Source: Chrysogorgia sp. JL179-B06 (lineage: Eukaryota > Cnidaria > Anthozoa > Scleralcyonacea > Chrysogorgiidae). From it: a DNA stretch of 64,000 nt. Below the pieces are notes generated by a model. The model did no database searches. It saw nothing but the letters and a program-made list of their open reading frames with translations, and was not told where the DNA came from. The position numbers and the translations under genes are program-made. Below are positions 1 through 14,900 of the stretch, in pieces. The stretch spans positions 2,441,501 to 2,505,500 of the forward strand of contig JAYKKM010000193.1 in assembly GCA_035772405.1 (NCBI GenBank). The letters run 5' to 3'. Position 1 is the first letter of the stretch, and every line of letters starts with the position of its first letter.

Positions 1-9
1 CAGTACAGT

Positions 10-630
10 ACATCTAATTCGAACAACATTTACTCGAAAGAGCAAGCCTCGCGAAGTTATAAAATTTCCATTCAAGCAACACTCTTGCCAAATCGAACTT
101 CACGTTTGTAATATTTGTTGAATTGAACGTCCGAGTTATCTGGCGGCGTTGTGCGGTCATATTTCAAATCGAACAAACGAACGGGAATACCTTCTAATAT
201 TAAAATAACCTACAGAATTCATGCGGGATGTCACAGTTGTCAAAAACATTGAGGTTATAGTGTCTCCTTGAATTAAGACGCTGTCGTTTTTGCCGTGTTC
301 CACTCGATAACAATCTAAACCACGTATCAAGGCGATCATATAGCCCATTGTAGCCTTCTAATATTAAAATAACATACGGTAATCATATCGCGCGTTTATA
401 ATGTCAAAATTCAGTATGACCATTTGAACGCCATTCATCTAATTCGAACAACATTTACTCGAAACGAGCAAGCCTCGCGAAGCTATAAATTTTCCATTCA
501 AGCGACACTTTTGCCAAATCGAACTTCACGTTTGTAATATTTCTGAATTGAACGACTTATCTGGCGGTTGAGCGGTAATATTTCAAATCGAACAAACGAA
601 CGTACGGGAATACCCTTCTAATAATATCTG
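10..630. repeat. Two direct copies of a ~200 bp repeat
   Basis: The segment starting CATCTAATTCGAACAACATT at 10 recurs at 436, and both run about 195 bases to CGGGAATACC. The stretch between (about 210-435) repeats the CTTCTAATATTAAAATAAC word. Confidence 0.8.
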
Positions 631-696
631 AAACTGAAACCTACGTCACAAAACGTCACAAAACGTCACAAAACTGGACATCCAAATGTGCCGAGT

Positions 697-1011
697 CTAT
701 GTTCGCTTTACATAGTTCCGCTCAAAATAATAATAACAAGACGCCTGCGAAGAGGTCTGGACATGAAATACAGGGACCCAAGTCAAGATTAGTGTGCTGC
801 CTCCCTGAGGGTCGGCAGCAATTAAAAATCTATTGTCGAGGTACACCAATATGGTGGAAATGACGTCAAGTGATAACGCTCTATTAGTATTACGAGTCAA
901 AAACCAATCAAAATGCAAAGCAGGACGTTGTTCAACGAACGTCATCAAACCACGATCAAAACAACTTGTCAATGTGGAAGAAATTAATTTATAAAATTTT
1001 TCGGTTGCCAT
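697..1011 (-). CDS. Unrecognised 104-codon open frame in ACLY intron 5
   Basis: It starts MATEKFYKLISSTLTSCFDR and contains LSLDVISTILVYLDNRFLIA and TLILTWVPVFHV. The composition looks protein-like, but it does not match the ACLY region expected next and no family was recognised. It could be a TE fragment or an unrelated nested exon. Confidence 0.2.
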   Translation of the reverse strand: MATEKFYKLISSTLTSCFDRGLMTFVEQRPALHFDWFLTRNTNRALSLDVISTILVYLDNRFLIAADPQGGSTLILTWVPVFHVQTSSQASCYYYFERNYVKRT

Positions 1012-1775
1012 ACCTAAACGAGATATGTAAATACTCTTATTTTTAGTATTTTTTACTTATAATAAGTACGTTGCTTCGTACACATACCAAGAGGGTTGAT
1101 TTCCAGATAAGTGAAATAGAGATCAGAGAATGTGGAATAGAGAGAAACAATAAAGTTTGACAATAACCTACAGAAACAAAAAAACAATATTTGACGTTAA
1201 AAATAAACGTTCCTGCGAGAGTATGTTTCGAAAACTTACATATGAAATACATAATATCAAAAGCCATACATGAATCCAAATTGCAAACTCTAAAAGGTTG
1301 GTGTACTGTACTGCCGTGTGTATAATAATAATAATAAAGACATATTAGGAGCATGTGCCTGGATGTGCATAATGAATGTCTTACCCCAGATACATGTAGA
1401 TGTCTAACATACCCAGAGTGCGAGTACCTATGGTCCAGCAAGCTCATTGTGAGTTCCATATATATGTAGAACTCACTGCTGTGGTATTACCTAAACCATA
1501 ACCGCATGGGTGGTTGGATAAAGGGCATATTCAAATATCCCACCAATTGCACAAGGGTTACTCATTTGGAGCAAAATACATTTTGGTGCGGATTCAGCCC
1601 GTATTTTTTAATTTTAAAATTTCGGCTTGAGTCCATTAAAACCTTTTATTATTTATTTAAAAGAATTCGTGATCGTTGATTGGCTAACAGCCAACGGTGA
1701 AATAACACAAACTTCGGCCTTGATAATTCTTCATATCATGCTCAACCTCATTCAATAATTGATAAATGTCGCTTA

Positions 1776-2014
1776 GGTTCACACGTGAGTATAAGCATAA
1801 GGACAAAACAAAAGGCAAAACAAAGGAATGAAGTCAAGCCTGTGACATAAGAATCGTCATAGGCATAACATCATAGTGCAAGCATAAGCCAAGAGCAGAA
1901 TAAAAGACGAAACAAAGAAAAATTCTCGTTGTCTTCGCAAGTCCCAGAGGAAAAGTCATGCTTTGTTTTCGTAATGATCTTGTCATGCTTATGCTTATGT
2001 CGCTCGTGTGAACC
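1776..2014. mobile_element. MITE with GGTTCACACG ends
   Basis: Its ends GGTTCACACGTGAGTATAAG and the complement CGCTCGTGTGAACC enclose 240 bases with repeated CATAAGCATAAG words. A related copy is at 50612-50758. Confidence 0.75.
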
Positions 2015-2841
2015 AGCAAATGTTTCTATACACAGGGGGAAATTGCTTGATTGACCATTCTCATCCGTTCACGAATAACTATATTAATTCGTCTCTGCAT
2101 CTCGCTGAACCTCATTAAAGGAATACCAAATGGTTTTCCGTGCAGGATACTGTGATCTAAACACGCGGGATGTCGCGAGATTTTCGAAAAGCGTAAAAAA
2201 ACACGAGCCGATAGGCACGGAAAACGATTTGGTATTTGTTTTGTAAAATAACGAACAAAGAAATAACGAATTTTATCCAAAAATAATATGATGAGAATAC
2301 AAATTCTCCCAAGAATTATCAACTACCAATCATAATTCGTCACAGCAGTCGAGCAGGCCGGAAAACTGAATCTTCGCTGTCTTTTTCACAATTTCACTGG
2401 AAGATTTTGAATTTTAAGTCGAGAGCTGTTGGGTATTTTACTTCGTATAGATAAAGATTGTTCTTTTCCCAGTGAGTTCATCAAGAAAATAGAAGGTATT
2501 TAAACAGTATTCTCACGAGTTGCCCTTTTCAAACCTCATTGTTTTGTTTAACTTCGCTATTGAACACAAAATGGATCAGACGATCAGTTTTCTCGGTGAT
2601 AGTTTCCTCACAATACAAAAACTAAATATACTTCTGGTTATTTTTGAGAGTTTTGTTTTAATTTATAACGATAAACGGAATGAAATGAAAAACGCCACTT
2701 AAAATTACTGTAAATTCCCGTGCAGGATACTCTCATCCTGCACGGGTATTGACCAATCAAATTGCTTGTTGTGTACATGTTATTTTATAAAATGCTATAC
2801 CACAAAAACATATAATTTATAGTATCAAATATAATTCCAAC
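2015..2841. other. ACLY intron 5 sequence without a recognised gene
   Basis: No exon was found. A hairpin CCCGTGCAGGAT / ATCCTGCACGGG lies at 2717-2746, and the word CCGTGCAGGATAC also occurs at 2139-2151, suggesting remnants of a small inverted-repeat element. Confidence 0.4.
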
Positions 2842-2933
2842 CTTTTCTTGTTACCAGGAACATTTTGTAGCAGTTGAGCCTCAATCTCTTCCATACCAAC
2901 AGATTCATCAACAGCAATATCCAACCTTTTGGC
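2842..2933 (-). CDS. ACLY: ACLY coding exon 5
   Basis: It encodes about 30 residues, [20 protein letters not shown] and onward to NKKR, aligning with the family stretch after GGVDVGDVD. The acceptor is TATACAG| and the donor GAAAAG|GTTGG. It is 92 bases long, so the next exon (outside the window) must begin in phase 2. Confidence 0.9.
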
Positions 2934-5900
2934 CTGTATAAAATAGATTAACGTAATTTTGTTTACAATACTTATAGGATTCGCGTTAAACTCGATTCCA
3001 TTGTTCATGACCATTACCGTTATTAATACAATTAAATTATATATATGATAAATATGGGTTAACCTTGCTCTCCACATCACCAATATCAACTCCTCCTTCA
3101 TGGTGGAAAAGGATAGTATCACACTCTCTTTGTGCATAGATACAAACATAAAATTCTTCTTCCTATGATAATAAATCAAAGAATACTTCAAATTTCAAAT
3201 ATATAAATATAATATGTTATTCAAAATAATGTATAGAAAACATTTGTATCAAAATATTCAAATATACAGTACAGATTACAGAATTAGAAAGTTGTAAAAA
3301 CCGTTGTTCAGTTTCTTAAGATTTTTTGTATTTATTTTCAGCGTTACTGTCATGGAAATAGAAGAGCAAATTCATATACAGTATATACATGTACAGTACA
3401 CATGAAGCATGTGTGGCAACCTCACAGGTATTTTTACCGGTAACTATGGCCGATTTATGATTGCGAAATCTAACTTTAAACTGGTTATTAGTAGATCCCA
3501 CAACTCACACCTTCAGGATTCCGGTCCTCTGCTCTACCAGTTGAGTTACCGCGTCAACTGGGAACAGTGTGCTAATTTTATCCATTTAAGTGCACGAAAT
3601 ATTTTTGCGACAACTTAAAGTGGTACTACGATCAAATTTTTACCTATCGATATTTTTTACGTATTTATAAAGCAGAGCTTCTAAATATTACTCAGTAGAA
3701 ACCGTTTTGCGATACGACGATGCCAAGTATATTATTTTTCTGACTCCGAATCTGGAGTTCATGTTATGTCCGCCATTAATTGTTCATGTTCCTGACCAGC
3801 GTAACGAAGTGAAGTCAGATTCTCAACGCGAAGACTCCACATAGCTAATTCTTCAAGTAAATCAAGGTCGTTTTTTCAAATTGTTCGTCTGAAAGGCTGG
3901 ATATTTCATCTACTTCTCGAAGAAAACAAGTATCCTCGACTGAAATTCAGGCGTAGCATTGAGAATCTGACGTCACAAACAATATTACGTTTTGAAATTG
4001 AGGGCTCACTTGGAACACGTTTTTAGTAATGGTGGCCTAAATAGTAGTGATATCCGAGCTCAAAATACTTTCGACCCTGAAATACTATTCTATGCTAAAT
4101 AAAAGCTAAAAGACAGGGGTAAATTTTTATCGTAGTAAGGTGCCGTCAAGTCCGTTCTGCGCATGTCCACGTTTCTGTTTACATCGTTTGTTTACATTGC
4201 ATTATATAAACATTGAACATGAAGTATTGCGAATTTGTTTTCCACGGATTTGTTTTCCATTTGTTTTCCGCCTAAAAAGCGTGTTATAAGAAGCTGTTCT
4301 GTTCCTAAATAATATATTAAACTACCATGCACTCGCGCCTTCGCCACCTTTGACGAATACTCGCTTTCAAACTGTCGCAAATCTAATCCGTTAAAGTTTG
4401 TTGACATATGGAGGAGTCCGCTACGTTTGAAATATCACACATGCGCAGAACGGACTTGACGGCACCTTTAACGCTTATGAGTCAACAATTTTCCGTCGCC
4501 TAGTAGCGTAGGTTAATCATGTCTACTCATGTATGTGGTGCTTGAGTAAAAATAAGAGAATAACACAATTCTGTATAAATATTAAGGTCACCACTGTAAT
4601 TCAAGATCTTAATAGCCCCAGGCACAAAAAAGCGCTATGTATTCTATATATTCTGCAAAAATATTTCCCATTTAGTGAAGATCTTTAATACCAACATTAC
4701 ATTAAGATGAGCAGCATTTCTTCATTCAATCGAATATCTTATAAATACAGAAATTCATACATATACATAGACTGTACATGTACATACAATAAATTTGTGC
4801 TTACTTGTTTATGTCCAACAAAAGGTTCTATGATAAACCTCTTTAGGGTGCCTTTCGTCTGACCAATCTTAAAAAGAAATAATACTACATTATTTATAAA
4901 TATAATACACAGAATCATAAAGTATCACATACTGGTTTACTGTCATGACCGTGTCTCGATAGCTCAGTGGTATCTGGTATATGTTAAGCGTGCAGAGACT
5001 AGTTTGGAGAGGCACAAAATCGGAACAAGGGTGCTTATTGCTTGTATGTTTGTATTTGTTACAGTAAAGATATTTTGGCCAAATTGGCCACTAAAGATTT
5101 AGCATCTCCATTAATAAAGATAGACATTATCAGCCAAGAAGAGATATTGTGGATTGTTTAGACATTAATTAATCCTTAATTTAATTTAATCCATTTCCAC
5201 TGCTTTACAAGTTACAACTACCGTATCTTCTGGGTGATTACCCGCAGGTAACCTGTTAATTTTGTTGTAAAACATAATCAGTGCAGGTAATACGGTGGTG
5301 CTGGTAATCTGTTAATTTCTTACGAATGAGACACAACAAAGTGGTTAAAGTGCCACTGTGATGAAAATTCGTCATCGAAAAATGCCATTTTTTCTTCATG
5401 GATGTATTTATCAATGTGAAAGTAGCCCTTATACAAAATTACAGTCGAAACGGAATAAAAATCGAAGAGTTACAAACGTTTGAAAAGTCCTAAATCGACG
5501 TCCGCCATTAAAATCGGCCATCTTGTTTTTATCCATTCGAGAAGCGCTCGTGACGTCATAGTCTCAAGGAGCCGAGTCAACACAAATAGAATTACTATAG
5601 AATACAAAGCAGCGCATATACAAACCGCGTTTAAAATGTCAAATTCTTCCGAATCTAGTGGAATCTCGTTGTTTATATGTTGCAACAACACTACACGTGA
5701 AGCGTGCTTGAGACTCTGACGTCACCGGCGCCCTTTGACCTGAAATTTCCAAGATGGCAGATTTTAATGGCGGCCGTGAAATTACGAACTTTATCGTCGT
5801 ATAGCGCAGTCAATATTTGACATTGAGCGCTAAAATTTTGCATGGGGAGTTATTTATATGTACTCTTTGCAATAATGCTAAAAAACATGGGGTTCAAAAT

Positions 5901-8900
5901 TTCATCACAGTGGCACTTTAAAGCAATGCATGAATCTGCAGCATGACGCCAATGGTTCCGTTTTCATCTCACGACGTCAAAAATTGATTTCAAATTGTAA
6001 TCCCTACTAATCCATTACCGTGTAAGGTGCAAGCACACAAACATTGCCACGCATGATAAAAACACCACAGTTTTACTAACGTGTTTAATCAATCAAACAT
6101 TGAAAACACGTTAAATATTTAGTTAAAGCAATGTCAACAACTGTCAACAACTGTAGAAAAACGGATGATTGCAGGCATCCACACAATCACAGAATCGGGA
6201 AAAAAAGTTCACAGAGGTGTGTGAATGGATCTCTCGATCTTGGGACTCTGCTCCGGTAACGGCAATCACCAACAGTTTTCAAAAGCCAGGGATTTCAAAT
6301 GGTACTTCTGTTGATTTCAAAAGTGACAACTCCAGTGACAAAGACGCCAGACGACGTTGATAACCACACAGAAACCTTGCACGCAGACTTTCTTTAACTT
6401 TTTAATAGTTATAGATTGATAGATTTTAGTACCACCAGTAAACTTCTGACATTTTAGTATATACATACATGTACATGTATGTCAGTCTTTGACGAAGGGT
6501 CTTCGCTCCAAATGTTAAACTACTTACATGCTATTTTGGCAGTACACCAACCTTTTTAGATATTTTACTTGTATTTCTACACTGCCTACGCAGCACAACA
6601 CGTTTTATATCAATATTATGCATTTATTTTTGCTTTATTATTAAATGGAAAATGGAAAACTAACACAGAATTTGATTCAACTAAGCTGGAAATAACTGTA
6701 ATTATACAAAAACTAAAGTATTTTGGTTTGTTTTTCTTTCCATTTTTACCGAACTAAAGTAACTCGAGTCTTTCACCTTGTATAATAAAAAAAATAAAAA
6801 TGTTATTTACCGTTTTGGTCGGTCCGTATAGAAAAATATTTGTCCTCGGTCTCACAAACGACCCTCGGCCTACGGCATTGGGCGGGCATATATTTTTCTA
6901 TACGGACCTCCCATCCGGTAAATAATATATGGTTTAGTTTTAGTTTTGTATTTTTTTCAATAATAGCTACTTGTAATTTTAATAAAACTTTCCACTAAAA
7001 TCTTGTGCTCGTAATTGTTTTATACTCTTTAGTTTGCAAATGACGTAAATGTGATGTTCAAAAACAAGAAATGTTTGACGAAAACTTTGTGTATGTTGCA
7101 TGTAATTTGTGAATGATTTTTAAAGTTGTTCTGTTAGAACATCGTTTGAAAAAGTTATTAAGAACCGTTCCATGTCAGGTCAGGTCACTCTGTGAGAGTT
7201 ATCATGCTACTGGTACCATGTAAACCAGTACTACCTGTTTCATGGTCGGGTTGTCGGAGACTAAACAGGCCATTAAGATCCTAGAGGCCTTCCACATTAA
7301 ATGCTTGCAGCGTGTTCTCTGCCTCATTTGGGAAGACAAAGTTTCTCACTCGGAGAATCCATGTCTTGTCTAAGAACACGAGACACACAATTACAGAAAT
7401 GTTCTGTGCCTTTTTCCCAGAAGTGGACAAATGTTGGTGAGTTAAATATTTGTTTAAATTTCTGACAAAACGTTGTTTGATTTGTTTTGACTGACATGTT
7501 GAAACCTGTATCGCATTACAATGACCTCCTTTTTCTGAGACGCAGAGGTTTTTCCGAAGAATCAATGGTACTTTGTACTTTCAAAAGTTTCAATTGTGAC
7601 AGCAGTTCAGCCATTGAAGTTGAAGATGAAACGGATGACAAAATCAGTGCAAGTGAAGAAATGGATGAAGATTATGCCTAGAAGCTCTCTATCATAGTGG
7701 ACATTAAACGTATCTACATTTTACTCTCTGACGAAGGGCATTCACTCGAAACGTTAGAACTCCTCAGGCCCGGAGCTACGGGTGGATGTGGGGGGTGCGA
7801 CACCCCCCAAAAAAATCTTTTTACGAGTTTCAGTCGGCAGAAGTTACATTTTAGTCGGCAGAAGTTACATTTTAGTCGGCAGAAGTTACATTTTAGTCGG
7901 CAGAAGTTATATTTTAGTCGGCAGAAGTTATATTTTAGTCGGCAGAAGTTACATTTTAGTCGGCAGAAGTTATATTTTAGTCGGCAGAAGTTATATTTTA
8001 GTCGGCAGAAGTTACATTTTAGTCGGCAGAAGTTATATTTTAGTCGGCAGAAGTTATATTTTAGCACTTACTGTACATGTATCAGTTTAAATTAATTTCA
8101 AACTACTAAATTTAAGACTCACAAATATAATGTTGATGTTAAATGTTTTGTTTATATGTAAATGTAATCAACGAGTCGTTGAAACCAAAGACATATATTT
8201 ATTAAAATGTCATCATGTTTTCATTTCGTATTGAGAGTGCGTTATTAACGTAGCGTAGTAGTGAGTGCGTTATTAACCATTTCACCAGCTGACCAGGGTC
8301 ATTTTAGTAGGCACCCAATGGAAAGACAATATTTTGACAAGCTTCTACTGATAGGATGTAGCTAACCCAATGTAAACCTAGTTAATGTAGAACTGTCTAC
8401 ATTTAATTACTACTACATTGGTAATAGACTCACTGCTACATTGGTAACACGTAGCTGTGAATGTATGCTGTCTACATTAACAAATAACCGCTAACCCCAA
8501 AACAACAAAGATCCTAACCCTAACCCCCCAGGTTTTCAAGCCCCCACCACATCCACTCACATACTTGGGTTGCTAGATTAATAGACTAGTGAGAGAGACT
8601 AAGCACGTGGGATTAGAAATTGACTGTTAAACGCATGCGCTAACTATCGTTATTTTAGCGCGAGTTGAGTTAATGTAGACATCATACATTAACAGCTACA
8701 TGTTACCATGTACTACATGGTACAAGCTCGTGCGTCAGTCGGTTGAAGTGAGCTTATACACCCCCGCTGTAAAATTTTCTGAGTACGACCCTGGACCTCC
8801 TACACACTATTTCAGCAGTACACCAACTTTTAGAGTATTCAACTTGTTTATACCAACTGTACTACAAAGTTACCTGAATCTCATTGTTGAGGCGTTCTTT

Positions 8901-11900
8901 AATCCAGTCTTGCACTTCCTGTAAGCCAACTTTAACTTTAACTAGTCCAAGTTTGCCTCGTCGTTTGATTAGCTGGTCAGGTTTCACAACAAGTTCCTAA
9001 GATCAATTTGATAAAACTATTTTCAGGGAAATATGCAAAATTGCACGTACAGTACCTCTTCTTATATTTGTTGTAAGGTATTTTCTATTTTTCACAATAG
9101 CTATAGTGTACCTGTCTGTACAGAACATAAGTTGATGCGGTATATCGATACAGTAGAACCCCACTAACTCGAACTCGCTTAACTCGAACTCCCCGCTAAC
9201 TCGAACTAAATCCAATTTCCCCTGGATTTGATAGTACATTTTATAGTAATTTACTCCGGTTAACTCGAACTCGCTTAACTCGAATTCCTCGCTAATTCGA
9301 ACAAATTTCATTTTCCCTTGGTCAAATTTCCGCGGTTAACTCGAACTCTAATCTCGAAACGCGGATCGGTAAACCTCGAAGGCTTAAATTTCATAAGTCG
9401 AAAGCGTAAATTCGATTTAAACAACAACAGTTTAATCAATTTATACATACAGTATAGCTTCAAACGTCCATAATTAACAATTTGCTTCAATACCGTTACA
9501 ACTCTGGTATTACTGATCTAGCTTATGCAGTTCGTTTTGTAAAATGTTTACATATTTCTCCTGTCCAGAGAACTTAAGTGTACATGGAACTTGCATGCCG
9601 TCTCCGTCACCCAGGTTAATGAATTTGCCTTTGATGGTAACTTTGCACGAAATATGAGAAAAAGTCAGCAGCAAAGGAGCATCAAATATTATTTCGAAGA
9701 AATGCAAATGGATTGACATTAGAACTGAACCTCAGTCTTAGGGATTCCTTGTTAATTTTCTTGTTTATATAAAGCACGGGTCTTTTGAAAGTATTAGATA
9801 ACACTAGAACTATCTGTAAATTTCACCGTATAGTAGCTCACAAAATAAAACTACTATAACTTATTAATTATTAACCTAATAAACGAAATTTAACACCACC
9901 CTCGTTAACTCGAACCCCCGCTAACTCGAACAATTTTTCGTTTCCCTTGAGAGTTCGAGTTAGCGGGGTTCTACTGTATTTCGGTAATTACCAGTATTTT
10001 TAAAATACCGAATATTCGATATTCTAATTCTCAGATACCGGAAATATTGAAACTTTCGATATTATCGGTCGTGTGTTACACCATTTTCGCATATTCGCAG
10101 AAAAAACGAAAGCTGAACCTATATTAAATGTATCAACTTTAAATTTTCTCTCACGTGCTGATGTAAAACAAGACGCGCGACAACAGATTTAATGTAAACA
10201 ATCGCTAATTAGCGCAATTCAAAACGATGACTCATTTTGCAGAAGCCTTTCTATAAAAATAGGTACGCAATGCGCACATGCGGATACTGGTATTTATTTG
10301 GCTTGAAGGTGCCGTCAAGTCCACTCTGCGCATGTCCACGTTTCTGTTTATATAGTTTGTTTACATTGCATTGTACAAACATTGAACATGAAGTATTGCG
10401 GATTTGTTTTCCATGCTTGAGCTTTTCCGCCTAAAAAGCGTGTTATAAGAAGCTGTTCTGTTCCTAAATGTGGATAATATATCAAACTACCACTCGCGCC
10501 TTCGCCACCTTTGACGAATACTCGCTTTCGAACTGTCGCAAATCTATTCCGTTAAAGTTTGTTGACATATGGAGTCCCCCACGTTTGAAATATCACAAAT
10601 GCGCAGAACGGACTTGACGGCACCTTTAAGAAAAACAAGACGCCGGTTAGGTGTTCCTTTTCTGTGTGGTGTGCACAGGACCGCCGAGAGACAGGACGGG
10701 CACGGGGGCATGTAGTCTCGTGGGCCCCTAAATGCCTCAGATATCGGAGGTAGTTTATGGCAAATTATGCACGGGCCCCGGATTTGCTTGGTGCCGTATT
10801 CGCGGGCCCCTAGATTATGGCCGAGCCCCGGGGACAACTACCCTCCCCTCTCGGCGGTCCTGTGTGTGCATGGCAACACAGTAATTTATGCTTCCAGCTA
10901 CATGGGCCGTGTCAAGTGTAGCTCAAGAAAATGACCTAAATGCGGCGAAAACGGAAGTGCCCGTTGTGTCCAATTGAGATCGCTGTCGGGTACGTTTTCT
11001 CAGGCTAACCTTTCGTATGATTAGACAGAACGCGTACTTTCGTTTTCACAGCATTTAGTTCCATTTCTATCAAGTGACTGTGGATGCTGCTGCCCGAGTA
11101 ATTGCTAGGCAACGTGTTTTCCATAATATATTGGAGTGGTGACAATTGTATAGAAGTTCAAGTTCCAGAGATGACGATGTTATTTTTGTATTGTGGACAA
11201 CGTTAGTACATACATGGTATTTTGCTATTTACTATTCAATGATTCAGAATATTGTATTATTTGTCACGTGGCTACACTTGTCATTCTTATCATCTCAATA
11301 TATTTGTGAAAGCCTCCATGAAAACGCAAGAAATATCGTCTCAGAGCCTTAGAAAATCAAACATTTCTGGGGCAGCATGCGCCCGTACCACCCTAGAGGT
11401 TTCTCGCGCCTTCGCCGCTCGGATGTCCCCCCCTGGATCCGGCAGTGATTTGCACATACATGTGTGCAATTGCGGTAAGATCACTAGTATTCGGTGAAGA
11501 ATGGGACTACGCGTACGTGTACAACAACGCAGATGTAGCCTAGATGTATTTATTCGTAAGCAAACACTACACGATGGCTTGGACACATTGTGCGCATGGA
11601 AAACTATATGCCACAGAAACAAATGCTGTTCGCCAAACACCAACGCAAATGTGCACGAGATCGCTGGAACAAACTCGAAAAATGGACAGGTCTCGATAAG
11701 AGCCAACTTTGCAGAATAATGATGCGAAAAAACGAATTTCAGCGCTGGATCGATGAGTGGACCGGTCCAGCGACTCCCAACGGCTAGCCGTTTCTGGAGT
11801 ATACAACTGTAACTGTAACTGTGGTGATAATTTCTTCGTTTATATGTAGAATTTGAAATATATACTGTGCGCTTCAGTATGATAAGGAAAAGTTAGCTCA

Positions 11901-14900
11901 AATTGCTGTAAATGTTGTCGAGATTTCAAAAATGTTAATATTTGAAAGGGTCTCGTGTATCAGATAGAAAAAAAATAATCCGAGCCGTATATAAATAATA
12001 ATATAATACATGGAATAGCTGCGCTTGAGTTTTTTACATATTCGTATTTCTAGTCAGTTATTACCATTTTGGTGCGTAGCTCGATTTCACTAAACAAGTG
12101 GATGCAAGAATACAGCGACATTATCATGTGGCAATGTTTTCTCGAGCGAAGGACCAAGTTGTTGCTAATGTGTTTCAGTTCAGTTTTGCGTTCTGTGTCA
12201 ATTGACGTTTTCACGAATAGGTCCGCCATCTTAAATTTGCAATGCATTATCCAGGGTAACAAGCTCAATTAAAAAGGAGATTTACGAACGTTGAAGAAGA
12301 GCCTCGTACTCGTAGAAATCATGAACACAAGAAAAGGTTCAAGTACGTCAACTCGTTCATCGGACGAAGAATCGCCTGTAAGAGGAGAAATGAAGCAGAT
12401 GTCAAGACCAGTTGTGATACCAGACGAATTTACTGGGGAAGAAAACTGGTCAGACTGGCTGGCAAACTTTGAATTTGAATTTATTAACTTCGCCAAATAC
12501 AAAATACATACATAATAAAGAAAATACAATACAAAGTGACAAACGTTGGCAGGGACACCGCAACAGCAATAAATATTAAAATTGAAAAATATGGACTAAG
12601 GGTTCGAATTAGTAACAACAAGTTAATGATCTTGACACGTTACGAGCAACATTACACGAAGGACAGATTGTTTTCCATGAGCGAGGGTCTTCAGGGTCAT
12701 AATTAGATACAAGTGCGTTATTGTAGTATCTAATAATCAAAATCGATTTAAAAAAAACAAGTTCGCAAGAAAATGAGAACTGAAGATCATTGACCAGGGC
12801 ATTCCAGATTCGAGTCGTTCTATTAAAAAAGGATCTTTGAAACGTTACAGTTTTACATTTTCGCGTCAGAAACTGAATAACGTTAGGGTTATTGTTTCTA
12901 GTTGCCCTCGTTGACCGGATAGTTGGGAGTACGTCAAAATTAACATTTATTATGCCCGTAATGGCTTTAAAGAGAAAGACAAGATCCATATATTCATGCC
13001 AATAGGTTATAGGGAGGAGATTCAGTTTAATCAATCTAGCTTTATACGATTCCTGGCAGCGAAAAGGTAGATTCAGAATATATCTTGTAGATCGTCGCTG
13101 GACTCTTTCCAACTTTCGGATCAGTTCCTTTGATTGGGGCGCCCACACTTGTGATGCGTAGCCAAGATGAGATCTGACCAACGCAAGATAGATGGAGCGT
13201 CTCACTGATGTACTCATGATGAATCTTGTGTTACGTCGCACGTATCCCAGCATCCTGTTTGATTTCGAGCTTTGCTCTGAGACCTGTTTCACCCATGACA
13301 AGTTATTTGAGATGAAGACCCTAAGGTCTTTTTCTACAGTGGTAATGTCAAGGGGAGTGCCATGCATATGATAGTCAGCAACAACTGGCTTAGATGTTCG
13401 CGTGATCCGCTGCGCCTTGCATTTATCCTTATTAAAGATCAAGTCTATGGAGATTGACCAAGAGGCGAGGTTATGCAGGTCTTCCTGCAGCAATTGTGCA
13501 TCATTTGGCAACTTTATGGTGTTGTAAATCTTTATATCATCCGCAAAGGCGGCTACTTTGAATTGTGTGCAAAGATAAACGAATGGAGCGAAGACTTGAA
13601 AACTTAATTTCTGGCCGTGAGACTGAAGAAGAAGACCTAGGAACTCGGCTATTGACCCGCAACATGCCTCACGGTTCGCAAAAGCCTGACCGGAAATATT
13701 ATTGCGCAATTTTGCAAATTTGTGGAACCCCAAAAATAATAATAATACGACTAATGAAGCCGAAACCTAGACTCGCGCTACCACAGGTAGCCCGAGTAAC
13801 AAGACGCCCACTGGACGTTAACTCGGGCTAGGAATTTTGCATTATATGGAGGCAAGCTCGCCTGGGTACCATGGCTGGTCCACTTTGGCTTTGCCGAGAT
13901 TGTGCGTTTGTTACCATTTCTCGGGCCTATCACTGAGAAAAAACGCCGGTGTGCGGAGCTTCGCACGCCTCAGATGACCTAGACGTGCGATATTTTCATA
14001 CTTCAAAAACAGTTAAGAAAGCAGTATTGCTGCATTGGTTAATAATTTTATTTGGAATACTGTAGTTTTTCGATAGGTATAAATAACAATAGCGGAGATG
14101 ATTTTCTAGTTTTCCCAATAGTTACTCCTACTGTTATTATTGGTAGTGGTACACACAAGTAAGTTAGATTTTTTCAGTTTAAAAAGTCATCACTTGAATC
14201 GTCCCCACTGTCCTCGTTGCTACTTTTCTAGACGTGCGATCAAACGCACGACTCGCATTCTTCAGACGTGTGCGGAGGTGTGCGCGTGCGATCGCACGCC
14301 TCTCAGTGATAGGCATTATAATTTTCATTTTGTTTTTATATGAGATCCGGCAGACCTGCCCACCTAGCAGAGATCTCGCTTTGTGTGACTGGGATCTCAG
14401 TTACCTGGGCTGGGTATTTCCCATATATAAACGTGATTGACGAGGCTGGCCTGCTTACCCGGGTTAGCAAGTCAAAGCTCTGTACACGCAACAAAGTTTG
14501 TCTTGACCAATATTTTTTGGACAACTTTTCATTTTACAAGTTGTGTTTTTCACATGTTGGTTAAAAATTAAAAAATGTACTCATGCATAAAAACGTGATT
14601 TTGGGCATTGTTGGAAAATAATCGCAGTAAGCTCGGCTACAACCCCCAGGCGTAACATGCGTGAAGAATATGCGTAACATATGCATAACTCACATACACA
14701 AAGAATACGCATATCATATGCAAGGCTGATGTGTAACATCAAAGTTACCATTGACGGTGTGCTTTCCGAACCCAAAGACCTTGAATGTGGCGTGCCGCAA
14801 GGGTCAGTGTTGGGGCCCAAGTTGTTTACGTTGTATATACTACCTCTCGGTGACCTTGCACGCAAGCATGGCGTTGACTACCACCTATATGCCGATGATT

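Noticed and set aside
3485..3560. Functional tRNA gene
   Set aside because: Box-like words are present, but acceptor and T stems do not pair; better read as a SINE head. The same holds for 39832, 44968, 50043, 52622 and 60678.
7832..8062. CRISPR-like direct repeats
   Set aside because: Units are directly tandem without unique spacers, in a eukaryotic genome with no cas genes.
7697..8095. FSRQKLH / VGRSYIL / CRLKYNF repetitive frames
   Set aside because: 21 bp minisatellite read in several frames; the seven-codon period explains the open frames.
8505..8530. Telomere-like CCTAACCCTAACCC
   Set aside because: Only two units in a degenerate CTAACC-rich context; similar words at 40876 and 50840 are repeat parts, not telomeric tracts.
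13565..13831. 88-codon plus frame opposite the LINE
   Set aside because: Shadow of the LINE region and adjacent repeat; no recognisable domain.
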